This document shows, in pieces, positions 31,249-41,870 of a stretch of DNA of 64,000 nt. Numbering within the stretch: the first letter of the stretch is position 1; each line of letters starts with the position of its first letter. The position numbers were made by a program, and so were the translations under genes. This DNA comes from Serripes groenlandicus (lineage: Eukaryota; Mollusca; Bivalvia; Cardiida; Cardiidae), in contig JASEVX010000003.1 of NCBI GenBank assembly GCA_031761405.1, forward strand, positions 118,056,849-118,120,848, in the 5' to 3' direction. The notes below the pieces were generated by a model. That model was not told the DNA's origin, did no database searches, and was given only the letters and a program-made list of their open reading frames with translations.

Positions 31249-32169
31249 TCTAGTGTTAACAAGAAATTTCTTTAATTTGACCAAGTTACCAAATTTAAGA
31301 CTGGATATAACCTATATTAGAGCTAAGCCTATATTTCATTCAGAAAATTATTCTGACAAAGTTTCAATATGCTCAAGTGAAAATGAAGCTTCCAGAATGT
31401 TCACAAGATATTCCTTCAACTTGACTTTGTGACCTAGTGTTTGACCAGAACTGACTCATATTCAAACTTGTCCAAGATATCATCAAGACAATAATTCTGA
31501 CAAATATTCAAAATGCAACCTTCACCTATTTTATTTTTGTCCTGATATGACCCATATTCGAACATAGACTAGATATCATTAAGACAAACATTCTGACAAA
31601 GTTTCAACTTGCTCAAAGTAAAAATGCGGCCTCTGGAGTTTTAACAATATTATCCTTCAATTTGGCCTAGTGACCTAGTTTTTAACCCATATTTGGACTT
31701 GACCTAGATATCATTAAGAGAAACATTCTGACCGAACTTCAAAATGCTGAAGCCAAAATTGCGGCCTCTATAGTGTTAACAAGATTTTAAATCACTTTGA
31801 ACTAGTGACCTCCTTTTTGACCCAACATGACCTTTATTCGAACTTGACCTTCATATCATCAAGACAAACATTCTGATAGTTTCAACATGCTCAAGATAAA
31901 AATGTGGCCTCCAGAGAGTTAACAAGATTCCCTTCAATTTGACCTAGTGACCTAGTTTTTGATCTCATATTGCCCAGTGTTTAACTTGTCCACGATTTGA
32001 TAGACATGAATGTTATGATAAACTTTCAAGAAGATAGGATGCAAAATGTAGCCTGTAGAGTGTTAACAAGGCAATTGTTGACGACGGATGACGAAAGGAC
32101 ACCGGACAAAATGTGATCACAATAGCTCACCTTGGGCACTTTGTGCACAGCTGTCTGGTGAGCTAAAAA

Positions 32170-32475
32170 TTGGAATGCACCAGGAAAAAGATGACTCAAT
32201 CCGATAACTATTTATGATCAATAATTGCTGCTGTATGTGTGGTCAACATAGCCTAGATTCGAGATTGGTCATAAACAATGAAATGCTTCAATTTATTTTC
32301 AATGAAGGACATTCACTTCATTGAAAAAAGAAATGCAATTAATGATCATTTTTACTTGACCCCATTCCTGATGTTCCAATATGCATCACAGTTGTTTACT
32401 GTCTCTCAATGTAAAGTGCTATTTATTATTTCAGTATGAATTTTGAGGCCTTACATCAACTTTCTCTCGTACCTT
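32170..32475. other. No feature recognised
   Basis: AT-rich sequence without assigned content. Confidence 0.35.
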
Positions 32476-32477
32476 CA

Positions 32478-32555
32478 TTTATAGAGATTTTCCCTATTTT
32501 CGCATAGACTTTTTCACAGTTGTCTATACTGCAGATTTGTCATATGAGGAAAGGT
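32478..32555 (+). mobile_element. piggyBac-like MITE, right part
   Basis: TTTATAGAGATTTTCCCTAT, AGTTGTCTATACTGCAGATT, CATATGAGGAAAGG. Confidence 0.6.
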
Positions 32556-32884
32556 TTAAATTAAAAAACAGAAAGTATATAAAAGAAAACGGAAACAACA
32601 AATTGCAAAAAACTTATTATTTTTTGAGCCAGTCAACAGCTTTAAGAACAGTAAAATTTGGATATCACACAAAAACATAATCGCTATGAATCTGTTCACA
32701 AAATACATCTTAACACATAACCTCTTACAAACATATTTAAATTCTGAAGATGAAATATTATAAATTGATAAAAATTGATAAAAATTCACAAGATCTTTTC
32801 TTTTTGTATAATCTTAGAATAAAACAACTCTTACTCATACAGACTTAATAATAAAGAGAACTTATCCAGCAAGCATCAAATAGA

Positions 32885-33034
32885 CAGTCTAACACATGAA
32901 TAACAAAGCATTCAAGAGTGTTAACATGTTTCCAACCTGCAGTCTAACACATGAATAACAAAGTATTCAAGAGTGTTAACATGTTTCCAACCTGCAGTCT
33001 AACACATGAATAACAAAGCATTCAAGAGTGTTAA
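32885..33034 (+). repeat. 55-bp tandem repeat, 2.7 copies
   Basis: CAGTCTAACACATGAATAAC starts units at 32885, 32940 and 32995. Each unit contains GAGTGTTAACATG. The third is cut at its TTAA by the MITE that follows. Confidence 0.92.
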
Positions 33035-33220
33035 CCCTTTCCCTCATACGACAATTCTGCAGCAGACGACTTTGAACGTATTTTGTCAAAACATAGAAAA
33101 TCTCCATAATTGAATGGATAACCTATGACAAAAAGTGGAAAACATTGTGGCAAAAGGAGAAATTGCACGTTTTGTGCAATTTCTTCTTTTGTCACTATGT
33201 TTTCAAAAAGCCGTCTGCTG
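33035..33220 (+). mobile_element. piggyBac-like MITE, right end lost
   Basis: Left TTAA 33031-33034 is the tandem unit's own TTAA. Centre AAATTGCACGTTTTGTGCAA. It breaks after GCCGTCTGCTGC into another MITE's arm (ATTCAATAATTACAC). Confidence 0.85.
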
Positions 33221-33277
33221 CCATTCAATAATTACACTTTCAATTGTAGAGATTTTCCATATTTTTGAAAGTGTTAA

Positions 33278-33502
33278 CCATTTCCCAACCACAACAAATC
33301 TGCAGCAGACAATTTTTGAAATCAGTGACAAAATCCTTAAAAATCTCCATAAAAGATAGATTAATTGTTAAATAAAGTTGAAAACACTGTGGCAAAGAGG
33401 GGGAAATTGCTCATCATCATGAGCAATTTCTCCTTTTGTCAGAATGTTTTCAAGTGTCGTCTGCTGCTAATGTGCCAGAATGCATCTGCAAGTGGGAAAG
33501 TG
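33278..33502 (+). mobile_element. piggyBac-like MITE
   Basis: TTAA 33274-33277, CCATTTCCCAACCACAACAA; right GTCGTCTGCTGCTAATGTGC and GTGGGAAAGTG. Confidence 0.75.
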
Positions 33503-33620
33503 TTGAAACCCTCATCTGAAGACGCGGCTCTCCCTTCAAACAACAGATTGCTGGTTGAACACAATATCACGCAAACTAAAAAGGAGAAATTGTTCGAAAG
33601 AAGCGAGTCCACACCTTTAA

Positions 33621-33805
33621 CCCTTTCCCACATATAGACACTTTCTGACGCCCCTGCAGCAGACATCTTCTGAAAACAGCGTGACAAAAGGAGAAATTGC
33701 TCATTTTTTTTTAAATTGTATTCAAGTTACATATTCATTTAAAGAGATTTTCCATATTTTTCTCAAAATGTTTTGAAAGTCTTCTGCTGTAGAAATATCT
33801 ACAAA
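33621..33805 (-). mobile_element. piggyBac-like MITE, end degraded
   Basis: TTAA 33617-33620, CCCTTTCCCACATATAGACA; far arm GTCTTCTGCTGTAGAAATAT; no clear right terminus. Confidence 0.7.
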
Positions 33806-34013
33806 AACATTGTGGGAAAAGAGAAGTCACAAATAATGATCAACTTCCCCCATTTAATCATTTTGTTTTGATTCTATTTCAAAATAAGAGCGTTATTAGA
33901 TATTTGTCTTTTAAAATCAATTCTATAGATAATTTCAATTTGGATTCCAGACAGAATTTTTTTTAAATACACATGTGTTTTAACATATCATATATTGACA
34001 GACAATCTCTTAA

Positions 34014-34220
34014 CCCTTTCCCACCTGCAGATGCATTTTGACGCAATAACAGCAGACGACTTTTGACAACATTGTGGCCAAAGGTGAACTTGCTCATGAT
34101 AAGCAATTTCTCCTTTGGTGACAATGTTTTCAACTTTATTTAACAATTAAACATATTTCAGGTTTTTGTCACTTTGTTTTCAAAAACGTCAGCTGCAGAT
34201 TTGTTGTATTTGGGAAATGG
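34014..34220 (-). mobile_element. piggyBac-like MITE, TTAA duplication
   Basis: TTAA 34010-34013 and 34221-34224. Right terminus GGGAAATGG. Confidence 0.82.
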
Positions 34221-34434
34221 TTAACACTAGCTAAAATGTGATACAAAAGGCCTCTAGTGCACAGAAAATGTTCACACAAAAATTGCTTTATTTATATAAG
34301 AAACTGGCAAATTTAATAATTCATGGTTCCCACTCTATGTTCAAATACTTTGCATGGATATATAACTCTTTTGACATATTCAAAGACCCAGTAAGACCAT
34401 GTTGGTCCATTCATTGAGATACTAGTTTGCAACC

Positions 34435-34810
34435 GAGACAGCAATAGTTCAGTTATATTGTGATGACAAGTTCACCAAGCACGAGTTTCCTGGATTTCTC
34501 AAACATATACCGCACAAAACCTACTTCCCAACATAGTATATTCAGTCCATTGGTGGACGGCTTTTTGAAAACATAGTGACAAAAGAAGAAATTGCACAAA
34601 ACGTGCAATTTCTCCTTTTGCCACAATGTTTTCCCCTTTTTGTCATAGGTTATCCAATCAATTATGGAGATTTTCTATATTTTGACAAAATACGTTCAAA
34701 GTCGTCTGCTGAAGAATTGTCGTATGAGGGAAAGGGTTAATCATCAGAAAGAATGAAAGGTTGAGCTGGGGTTCACACTCAGCACCCCTGGATTGATAGC
34801 CCTCTGTGTT
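34435..34810 (-). mobile_element. tRNA-derived SINE split by a MITE
   Basis: Tail side 34440-34550 (TTCAGTTATATTGTGATGAC, TTTCCTGGATTTCTCAAACA). The tRNA-like head at 34765-34806 reads on the minus strand GGGGCTAGCTTGCTGGTTAA ... GAGTGTGAACCCCAGC. The two parts are colinear around the MITE 34556-34736. Confidence 0.65.
34556..34736 (-). mobile_element. piggyBac-like MITE, left end lost, inside a SINE
   Basis: Begins at GGACGGCTTTTTGAAAACAT; right end CGTATGAGGGAAAGGG and TTAA. Centre AAATTGCACAAAACGTGCAA. Confidence 0.85.
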
Positions 34811-34866
34811 AACCAGCAAGCTAGCCCCACTCAACAGGAAACTATGAAAACATCTAGGTACATGTA

Positions 34867-35140
34867 ACCAGAGGCCTAAGAGGGCAAGTATCGCTCAACT
34901 ACATTAGGCAAATAATAAATCACCGTAGCGATATAAGGCAAAACTTAGCCCAACCCTCTGGAAGCCATGTTTTTTTACCATTCAACATGGTTTGAAGGAA
35001 TATCAGGAGTCACACAAGGACCATTTCTACAAAATTATATTAAAATCGTCCACATACTTTCGGAGGTTTGCGCTGTAGCCATTTAAGGCAAAACAGCCCT
35101 GACTGCCATGTTTTTGTGACCAATCAAAATGACTTGAATA
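34867..35140 (+). mobile_element. AACAAGAG-type element fragment
   Basis: AACCAGAGGCCTAAGAGGGC, then core bases AACATGGTTTGAAGGAATAT and ACCATTTCTACAAAATTATA of the 166-bp family. Confidence 0.6.
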
Positions 35141-35311
35141 AAAAAAAATAGAAAATCTCTATAATTAAATGGATAACCTATGACTAAAAGTGGAAAACAT
35201 TGTGTCAAAAGGAGAAATTGCACGTTTTGAGCAATTTCTTCTTTTGTCACTATGTTTTCAAAAAGCCGTCTGCTGCAGAGGGGGCGGAAAGCATCTATAT
35301 GAGGGACAGGT
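35140..35311 (+). mobile_element. piggyBac-like MITE, left end lost
   Basis: From AAAATAGAAAATCTCTATAA to GTCTATATGAGGGA-like end (ATCTATATGAGGGACAGG) and TTAA. Confidence 0.82.
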
Positions 35312-35324
35312 TAATTATAACAAA

Positions 35325-35445
35325 GAGTTGGACACATTGCGACAAAGGGAGAAATTTCTAATTTTGGGCAATTTCTACTTTTGTCACAATATTTTCAAAA
35401 GTTGTCTGCTGCACAGGCATTAGAACGCATCAATGTGGGAAAGGG
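35325..35445 (+). mobile_element. piggyBac-like MITE, right half
   Basis: GTTGGACACATTGCGACAAA, centre AATTTCTAATTTTGGGCAAT, end GTGGGAAAGGG and TTAA. Confidence 0.75.
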
Positions 35446-35489
35446 TTAAAATGATGAGTCAATTCAACCCCACTGTTTACTTATTGACT

Positions 35490-35582
35490 AGGGTAGAAAA
35501 CAGAGTGGCCAAAGGAGTCTCTCAATGTTTTCAAAAGCTGTCTGCTGCAGATGCGCAAAATGAACCTGCAAGTTGGAAAGGG
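35490..35582 (+). mobile_element. piggyBac-like MITE, right part
   Basis: GTAGAAAACAGAGTGGCCAA, AAAAGCTGTCTGCTGCAGAT, TTGGAAAGGG then TTCA. Confidence 0.65.
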
Positions 35583-35784
35583 TTCAATACCTGTTAACTG
35601 CCATATTCTTTGTATTTTGCTATTTCTATTGTATGTACATGATTGCAATTAAAATATTTTGTATTGTATTATGTTGTATAGCCTGTCTTCCAAAAAATAC
35701 CACTGCAATAATGCCCTAAAGCTTCAGTATCAACAGATTGGGTATGATTTATTGCAGAAACCAGTGTATAAAGGATCTTATTAA

Positions 35785-36006
35785 CCTCTTCCCTCATATA
35801 GACACTTTCTGACGCCTCTGCAGCAGACGGCTTTTTGAAAACATAGTGACAAAAAAGAAATTGCACAAAACGTGCAATTTCTCCTTTTTTCCACAATGTT
35901 TTCAACTTTTTGTCATAGGTTATCCATTCAATAATAGAGATTTTCTATGTAATAACAAAATACGTTCAAAGTTGTCTGCTGCAGAATTGTCGTATGAGGG
36001 AAAGGG
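35785..36006 (-). mobile_element. piggyBac-like MITE
   Basis: TTAA 35781-35784, CCTCTTCCCTCATATAGACA; right CGTATGAGGGAAAGGG then TTTA. Confidence 0.88.
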
Positions 36007-36089
36007 TTTACAGCAATAGTAACAACTCTGCCACCTTAAGATCATGATATTCACAAACTGAGACAGTTATTTAATAACTAGGCTAAAAG

Positions 36090-36190
36090 ACAGAATATCT
36101 CCATAAATAGAGTTAAATTATTGAAAAGAGATGCCAATGTGGCAAAAGGAGAAATTCTTCTTGCGTTACATGATGCATCTTCATAAGGGA
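36090..36190 (+). mobile_element. piggyBac-like MITE relic
   Basis: ATCTCCATAAATAGAGTTAA, ATGTGGCAAAAGGAGAAATT, end TTCATAAGGGAAATATTAA. Confidence 0.5.
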
Positions 36191-36198
36191 AATATTAA

Positions 36199-36420
36199 AC
36201 CTTTCCCACATATAGACGCTTTTTGATGCCTCTGTAGCAGACAACTTTTGAAAATATTGTTACAATGGGTGAAATTGCTTAAAAACAAGCAATTTCTCCT
36301 TTTGCCACAATGTTTTCAACTTTTTTCAGTAATTGCACCTTCATTGAAAGAGATTTCCCATAATTGTGCCAATATGTTTTCATAGTAGTCTGCTACATAT
36401 TTGTTGTACATGGGAAAGGG
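36199..36420 (-). mobile_element. piggyBac-like MITE, abutting the next copy
   Basis: TTAA 36195-36198, then ACCTTTCCCACATATAGACG to GTACATGGGAAAGGG. TTAA 36421-36424 is shared with the copy that follows. Confidence 0.85.
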
Positions 36421-36424
36421 TTAA

Positions 36425-36629
36425 CCCTTTCCCTCATACAACAATTCTGCAGCAGACGACTTTGAACATATTTTGTCAAAACATAGAAAATCTCTATAAT
36501 TGAATGGACAACCTATGACTAAAAGTGGAAAATATTGTGGCAAAAAGAGAAATTGCTCGTTTTGTCACTATGTTTTCAAAAAGCCATCTGCTGCAGAGGC
36601 GTCAGAAAGCGTCTATATGAGGGAAAGGG
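36425..36629 (+). mobile_element. piggyBac-like MITE, TTAA duplication
   Basis: 205 bp, TTAA 36421-36424 and 36630-36633. Its central hairpin has lost one arm (AAATTGCTCGTTTTGTCACT). Confidence 0.9.
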
Positions 36630-36764
36630 TTAAAACTCCAATGTATGTAGACCAGGATCAAAAACCATAAATAAAGGTCTGATTGGTCAGTTTGGATAAC
36701 GAATTCTTGGGCACAGAGAAAAGTTTTATAATGCTGGGACCTGGCAGTATATTTTACAATACAA

Positions 36765-36837
36765 ACCATCTCTTATGCCCATATAGTTTTCAAGTCATCT
36801 GAAATGGCCTCTAATGTCACTTGTATCAGGGAATGGG
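36765..36837 (+). mobile_element. piggyBac-like MITE, right-end relic
   Basis: ATAGTTTTCAAGTCATCTGA to ATCAGGGAATGGG and TTAA, which is also the left flank of the next copy. Confidence 0.55.
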
Positions 36838-36841
36838 TTAA

Positions 36842-37052
36842 CCCTTTCCCTCATACCACAAATTTGCAACAGACGACTTTGAACATATTTTGTAAAAACA
36901 TAGAACATCTCTATAATTGAATGGATAACCTATGACTAAAAGTGGCAAAAGGAGAAATTGCTCGTTTTGAGCAATTTCTTCTTTTGTCAGTATGTTTTCA
37001 AAAAAGCCGTCTGCTGCAGAGGCGCCGGAAAGCATCTAAATGAGGGAATGGG
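36842..37052 (+). mobile_element. piggyBac-like MITE, TTAA duplication
   Basis: TTAA 36838-36841 and 37053-37056. Right end GAGGGAATGGG. Centre AAATTGCTCGTTTTGAGCAA. Confidence 0.9.
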
Positions 37053-37367
37053 TTAACATGCAAGCGTGACAAACTTACAATAAAACAAGCACCTAAAAAA
37101 GTTTTTGTGTCATGAGAAAGACATGCAAGAGAAAAATTTCATTTATAAGATGAATATCATTGTACATTTTAAAGCAACGTGTTTTTTAAAAATTCATTTA
37201 ACAATAAATATAACATTCATTTTAGATAATATCACATTAGCACTAAATATTGAATCATTCAAAACAGCTCAACAGCAATATCAACTTTTTCCACATTGTA
37301 ATAAAATGATATCTGTTGTGGAGGATTCAAAGTTTGTCTGTATTAAGAAGAGAATCATATTCTTCAA

Positions 37368-37571
37368 CACTTTCCCAAATGCTGGCACATTTTTAAGAAA
37401 GTGCAGCAGATGAAATCATTGTGGCAAAAGTAGAAATTACTCATAATGAACAATATCTTCTTTTGCCACATTGTTTTGAAGTGTTCAATATAATTGTACT
37501 CTTAATTAAAGATTTTTAAATGTTTTTAATGTCATCATTTGCAGATTTGTTGTGTTTGGAATAATGGTTAA
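37368..37571 (-). mobile_element. piggyBac-like MITE, diverged
   Basis: ACTTTCCCAAATGCTGGCAC, GTGCAGCAGATG; centre ATTACTCATAATGAACAATA; TCATTTGCAGATTTGTTGTG. Confidence 0.6.
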
Positions 37572-37819
37572 TAATTCATTGTTAAATGTTCACATTATTA
37601 TCTTATTTTCATGTAACTAAATATCAAGAATTATTGTTGGCATTTAATACTGAGACCTTTGGGGAAGAAGTTACTATAACATCATTTCAAGAATGCATAG
37701 ATTGTTGAATATTTATTTCAATATTAACAATCGTCCACATATTACAAATCTGCAAAAGGTGGCATTTCCCACAATATATTCTAAATTTATCTGCTTTATA
37801 AGGCATGAGAAGTAGTCTG

Positions 37820-38020
37820 TTTAACCACATACAAGAAATCTGCAGCAGATAACTTTGAAGGTATCTAGGTATAATTATGGAAAATCTCTAATAAATGAAA
37901 GCATAATTATTGAAAATTGTAGAAAACATTGTGGCATAGGAAAAAATTGCTTTATCCCCTTTTGCCACACTGCTGTTTGCTGCAGATGTGTCCAAATGCG
38001 TCTGCATGCGGGTAAGGGTG
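37820..38020 (+). mobile_element. piggyBac-like MITE, diverged
   Basis: TTTAACCACATACAAGAAAT, CTGCAGCAGATAACTTTG; right GTTTGCTGCAGATGTG and GCGGGTAAGGG. Confidence 0.7.
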
Positions 38021-38067
38021 AAAGGAAAATCTTGATAATTATCATAACAGTAAACCTTTTGTTTCAG

Positions 38068-38146
38068 GCATTTTCTCAAAAAGATACAGGAAAAACGACA
38101 CACACAAAACAAAGTACAGTACATAAAAAAGCACCAGTGGTAAATG
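38068..38146 (+). CDS. Candidate internal exon, gene unknown
   Basis: 79 bases between a strong acceptor (CCTTTTGTTTCAG) and strong donor (AATG|GTAAGT). Only one frame is open across it: AFSQKDTGKTTHTKQSTVHK then KAPVVN, basic and polar. No family is recognised and no partner exon was found on the same strand nearby. It lies between the plus-strand HIGD-like gene and the minus-strand SIK-like gene. It could be an exon of an undetected gene or a chance pairing of splice-like sites. Confidence 0.35.
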
Positions 38147-38236
38147 GTAAGTAAAACCTATCCTAAATCTTGAAATTTCACCCTCGCCCTAATACAGAAA
38201 ACTCATTACTCATTTTACATACCGTTTCTTTCTTAA

Positions 38237-38249
38237 CCCTTTCCCTCAT
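38237..38249. mobile_element. piggyBac-like MITE left terminus cut by a gap
   Basis: TTAA 38233-38236 then CCCTTTCCCTCAT, directly followed by N. Confidence 0.8.
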
Positions 38250-38449
38250 NNNNNNNNNNNNNNNNNNNNNNNNNNNNNNNNNNNNNNNNNNNNNNNNNNN
38301 NNNNNNNNNNNNNNNNNNNNNNNNNNNNNNNNNNNNNNNNNNNNNNNNNNNNNNNNNNNNNNNNNNNNNNNNNNNNNNNNNNNNNNNNNNNNNNNNNNNN
38401 NNNNNNNNNNNNNNNNNNNNNNNNNNNNNNNNNNNNNNNNNNNNNNNNN
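38250..38449. other. Assembly gap, 200 N
   Basis: Exactly 200 N, probably a placeholder length. It begins at a MITE end, so the missing bases probably include a hairpin-forming copy. An open frame drawn through the N has no meaning. Confidence 0.98.
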
Positions 38450-38877
38450 AAAATTTACTAATAATCTGTGTACATGTCAGAAATAAGTTGTTATTTTTAA
38501 AGAGATTTTAAAAATGGTTAAGCTCAGAATCTAGAACAATGAGTTATCTGCCCTTGAATAAAATATATATTTAGTATTTAAACAGCCTTAAGAAAAAAGT
38601 GATTTTCACAAGTTGTGTTGATTTTCGATTACACTTCTTTCCAGCATGACATAGTTGCCACAATGTCAATTCTTTGTATTTGTGTGCATTTGTCCATGTG
38701 TGCTTTGTATGTGTAGTCAGAGCCCTGCAGCATAATAATTTTTACATCAATTATTAGATTTTAAAACTTTCATCTTGATAATACAATGCCTCACAATAAC
38801 TTCAGAATTAATTAGTACCACGTTTGTCCATCATAAAAAGACACAATTGTAGCATAAAGGTTAAGTTCACAACAAGG
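38450..38877. other. No feature recognised
   Basis: AT-rich flank of the gap. Confidence 0.35.
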
Positions 38878-40340
38878 AACAAGAGCCCCAAATGTCACAA
38901 AATACGCCCGTCCTGTTTTTTTGAGACCAAGTATAGTAGTAATTGGTTGTACGTCAGCCAAACTTAGAGAGCGGACACTGTTAGTACAGTTTTGTCCATA
39001 TCGAGGGACATAATTGTGTAGTGACTAAGATAACGTTGTAAGTTATCAAACGTGACCAAGATATTCTGCCCATAAACATATTGTCTAAATTTGGTGATGA
39101 TCGGATAAAGGCTTTACAAGTTATTTAGCTGACAAGACCAATTTTAGGTAATTTCTATAATTAAAGGGCAATAACTCTCTATCGACTGGAGCAATATGGA
39201 TAGTTATCTAACTTGTCCAAGATATTACGCCAATACACATTCTGACCAAATTTGATGATGATTGGACAAAAGCTCCTAAAGTAATTGAGCTGACTTGACC
39301 AATTTTAGGTAATTTCTATAATTAAAGAGGGATAACTCTCGATTGACTAAAGCGATATGGCTAGTTATCAAAATTATCCGAGATATTATGCCAATTCACA
39401 TTCTGACCAAATTTAGTAATGATTGGATAAAGGCTTCTAAAGTTATTGAGCTGACAAGACCAATTTTAGGTAATTTCTATAATTAAAGGGCGATTCCTCT
39501 CGATTGACTAAAGCGATATGGTTAGTTATCGAACTTGTCCGAGTTATTATGCCAATACACATTCTGACCAAATTTGGTGATGATTGGACAAAGCTCCTAA
39601 TTTTATTGAGCTGACAAGACCAATTTTAGGCAATTTCTATAATTAAAGGGCAGTAACTCTCGATTGACTGAAGCGATATGGCTAATTATCGAACTTGTCC
39701 GAGATATTATGCCAATACACATTCTGACTAAATTTAGTGATGATTGGGCAAAGGCTTCTAAAGTTATTGAGCTGACAAGATCAATTTTTGGCAATTTCTA
39801 TAATTAAAGGGTGATAACTCTTGATTGACCTAAGCGATATGGCTAGTTATCAAACTTGTCCGAGATATTATCCCAATACATATTCTGACTAAATTAAGTG
39901 ATGATTGGACAAAGGCTTCTTAAGTTATTGAGCTGACAAGACCAATTTTGGGTAATTTCTATAATAAAAGGGCAATAACTCTTGATTGACTAAAGCGATA
40001 TGGCTAGTTATCGAACTTGTCCGAGATATTGGCCCAATACACATTCTGACAAAATTTAATAATCATTTGACAAAGGCTTGTTAAGTTATTGAGCTGACAA
40101 GACCAATTTTGGGTAATTTCTATAATTAAAGGGCGATAACTCTTGATTGACTAAAGCGATATGGCTAGTTATCGAACTTGTCCGAGATATTATCCCAATA
40201 CACATTCTGACTAAATTTGGTGATGATTGGACAAAGGCTTCTAAAGTTATTGAGCTGACAACATACTGGACGCCGCCCGCCCGTACGCCGCAGGTAAAAC
40301 TAAAATACGATCCGTTTTTTCAAAACGGGCGTATAAAAAA
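38878..40340 (+). mobile_element. AACAAGAG element with 160-bp cores and ATACGCCCG ends
   Basis: AACAAGAGCCCCAAATGTC, then ATACGCCCG; about eight monomers near 160 bp (GAGCTGACAAGACCAATTTT, CGATATGGCTAGTTATCGAA, CCAATACACATTCTGACC); GGACGCCGCCCGCCCGTACG; closing CCGTTTTTTCAAAACGGGCG then TATAAAAAA. ATACGCCCG / CGGGCGTAT are perfect partners. Confidence 0.85.
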
Positions 40341-41870
40341 GAGATTATCCAAGAGTTATGTCAACCACATAGTCAATAACAATAACTCATTTTGTGGACA
40401 TTCCTGGGTGAGACAAAAAATTAAATAAAAAGATCCAAATGTTTGACCCCAAAAAACCCATTTGATATGTTGCTATACTTTATTTATGAAATGTGTGCGC
40501 ACAATTTGAAATCAATCTAAAAACAAGAGGCCCGAGAGGGCCAGTATCGCTCCACAGCCATAAGGCAAAAATCAAATCTCCAAACAGCCCTGCCCCCTGG
40601 TGGCCATGTTTTTGACCAACCACCATGGCTTAAAGGAATCTTGTAGAGTGTCACCCAAGGAATGTTTCTGCAAAATTATTTGAATATCAGCCTGACACTT
40701 TCGGAGGAGAGGATATTTTAAGTTTTCACTATAGCCATATAAGGCAAAATATCCCCACCCTCTGGCGGCCATGTTTTTCAACCAATCAACATGGCTTGAA
40801 GGAATCTGATAGAGGGTCACCCAATGACCATTTCTACAAAATTGTTTGAAAATCAGCTGAACACTTTCGGAGAAGAAGATTTTTTAAGTTTTCACTATAG
40901 CTATATAAGGCAAAATAGCCCCGCCCCCTGGCGGCCATGTTTTTCAACCAATCAACATTTCTTGAAGGAATCTAATAAAGGGGCACCCAAGGAACATTTC
41001 TACAAAATTATTTGAAAATCGGCCTGACACTTTTGGAGGAGAAGATATTTTAAGTTTTCTCTTTAGCCATATAAAGCAAAATAGCCCCGCCCTCTGGCGG
41101 CCATGTTTTTCAACCAATCAACATGGCTTGAAGGATTCTGATAGAGGGTCACCAAAGGAACATTTCTACAAAATTATTTGAAAATCTGCTCAACACTTTC
41201 GGAGAAGAAGATTTTTAAGTTTTCACTATGGTCATATAAGGCAAAATAGCCCCGCCCTCTGGTGGCCATGTTTTCAGACCAATCAACATGGCATGAAGGA
41301 ATCTGATAGAGGGTCACCCAATGAACATTTCTACAAAATTATTTGAAAATCAGCTGAACACTTTCGGAGAAGAAGATTTTTTAAGTTTTCACTATAGCTT
41401 TAAAAGGCAAAATAGCCCCGCCCCCTGGCGGCCATGTTTTTCAACCAATCAACATTTCTTGAAGGAATCTAATAAAGGGTCACCCAAGGAACATTTCTAT
41501 AAAATTATTTGAAAATCGGCCCGACACTTTCGGAGAAGAAGACTTTTTAAGTTTTCACTATTTTTTCTTTTGGTTGCCATGGAAACCAGAATTATGGATG
41601 GATCAAAAAAAATTGAAGGAATTTAAGAAAGGACATTGAGAGGATGCTTCCTATGAAGTTTCAACCAAATTGACCAAGTGGTTAGGGAGAAGGAGTCGTT
41701 TGAAGGAAAAAGTTAACGCACACACAGACGCATGCACAACATATGTTTTACCCAAAAAGAATCCCACACTCAGTATCTTCAGCATACAATGTGAAGAAGG
41801 GTATTATTTGTTACTATAATCCAAATGTGAAAGCCCTTGTATTTATTAAGAAAAAGTAAAAAAAAAAAAA
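40341..41870. mobile_element. Third-family core fragments flanking the insertion at 40522
   Basis: AATGTTTGACCCCAAAAAAC at 40438 and CCCAAAAAGAATCCCACACT at about 41752 belong to the core seen at 49690-52000. The two flanks suggest one element opened by the copy at 40522-41745. Confidence 0.6.
40522..41745 (+). mobile_element. AACAAGAG element with 166-bp cores
   Basis: AACAAGAGGCCCGAGAGGGCC, GTATCGCTCC; CTGGCGGCCATGTTTTTC starts monomers at intervals of 165-166 bp (40764, 40930, 41096, 41261, 41427). The 3' hairpin is missing; it ends near GACGCATGCACAAC. Confidence 0.8.

Larger units (their letters stand above)
28970..32169 (+). mobile_element. Core-repeat element of about 145-bp monomers, split by nested insertions
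   Basis: Monomers with GTGTTAACAAGATTT, GACCTAGTGACCTAG, CATATTCGAACTTG and CATCAAGACAAACATTCTGA run at 28985-29425 and resume at 31249. A GACGGATGACG-type segment follows at about 32080, and the terminal hairpin CACCTTGGGCACTTTGTGCA...GGTGAGCTAAAAA. The 5' AACAAGAG end is not seen. Same family as 45837-47347. Confidence 0.75.

Noticed and set aside
38170..38511. Open frame across the N run
   Set aside because: Made of undetermined bases.
38878..40340. CRISPR-like array
   Set aside because: Repeats of 145-185 bp with no short repeat/spacer structure; eukaryotic context.
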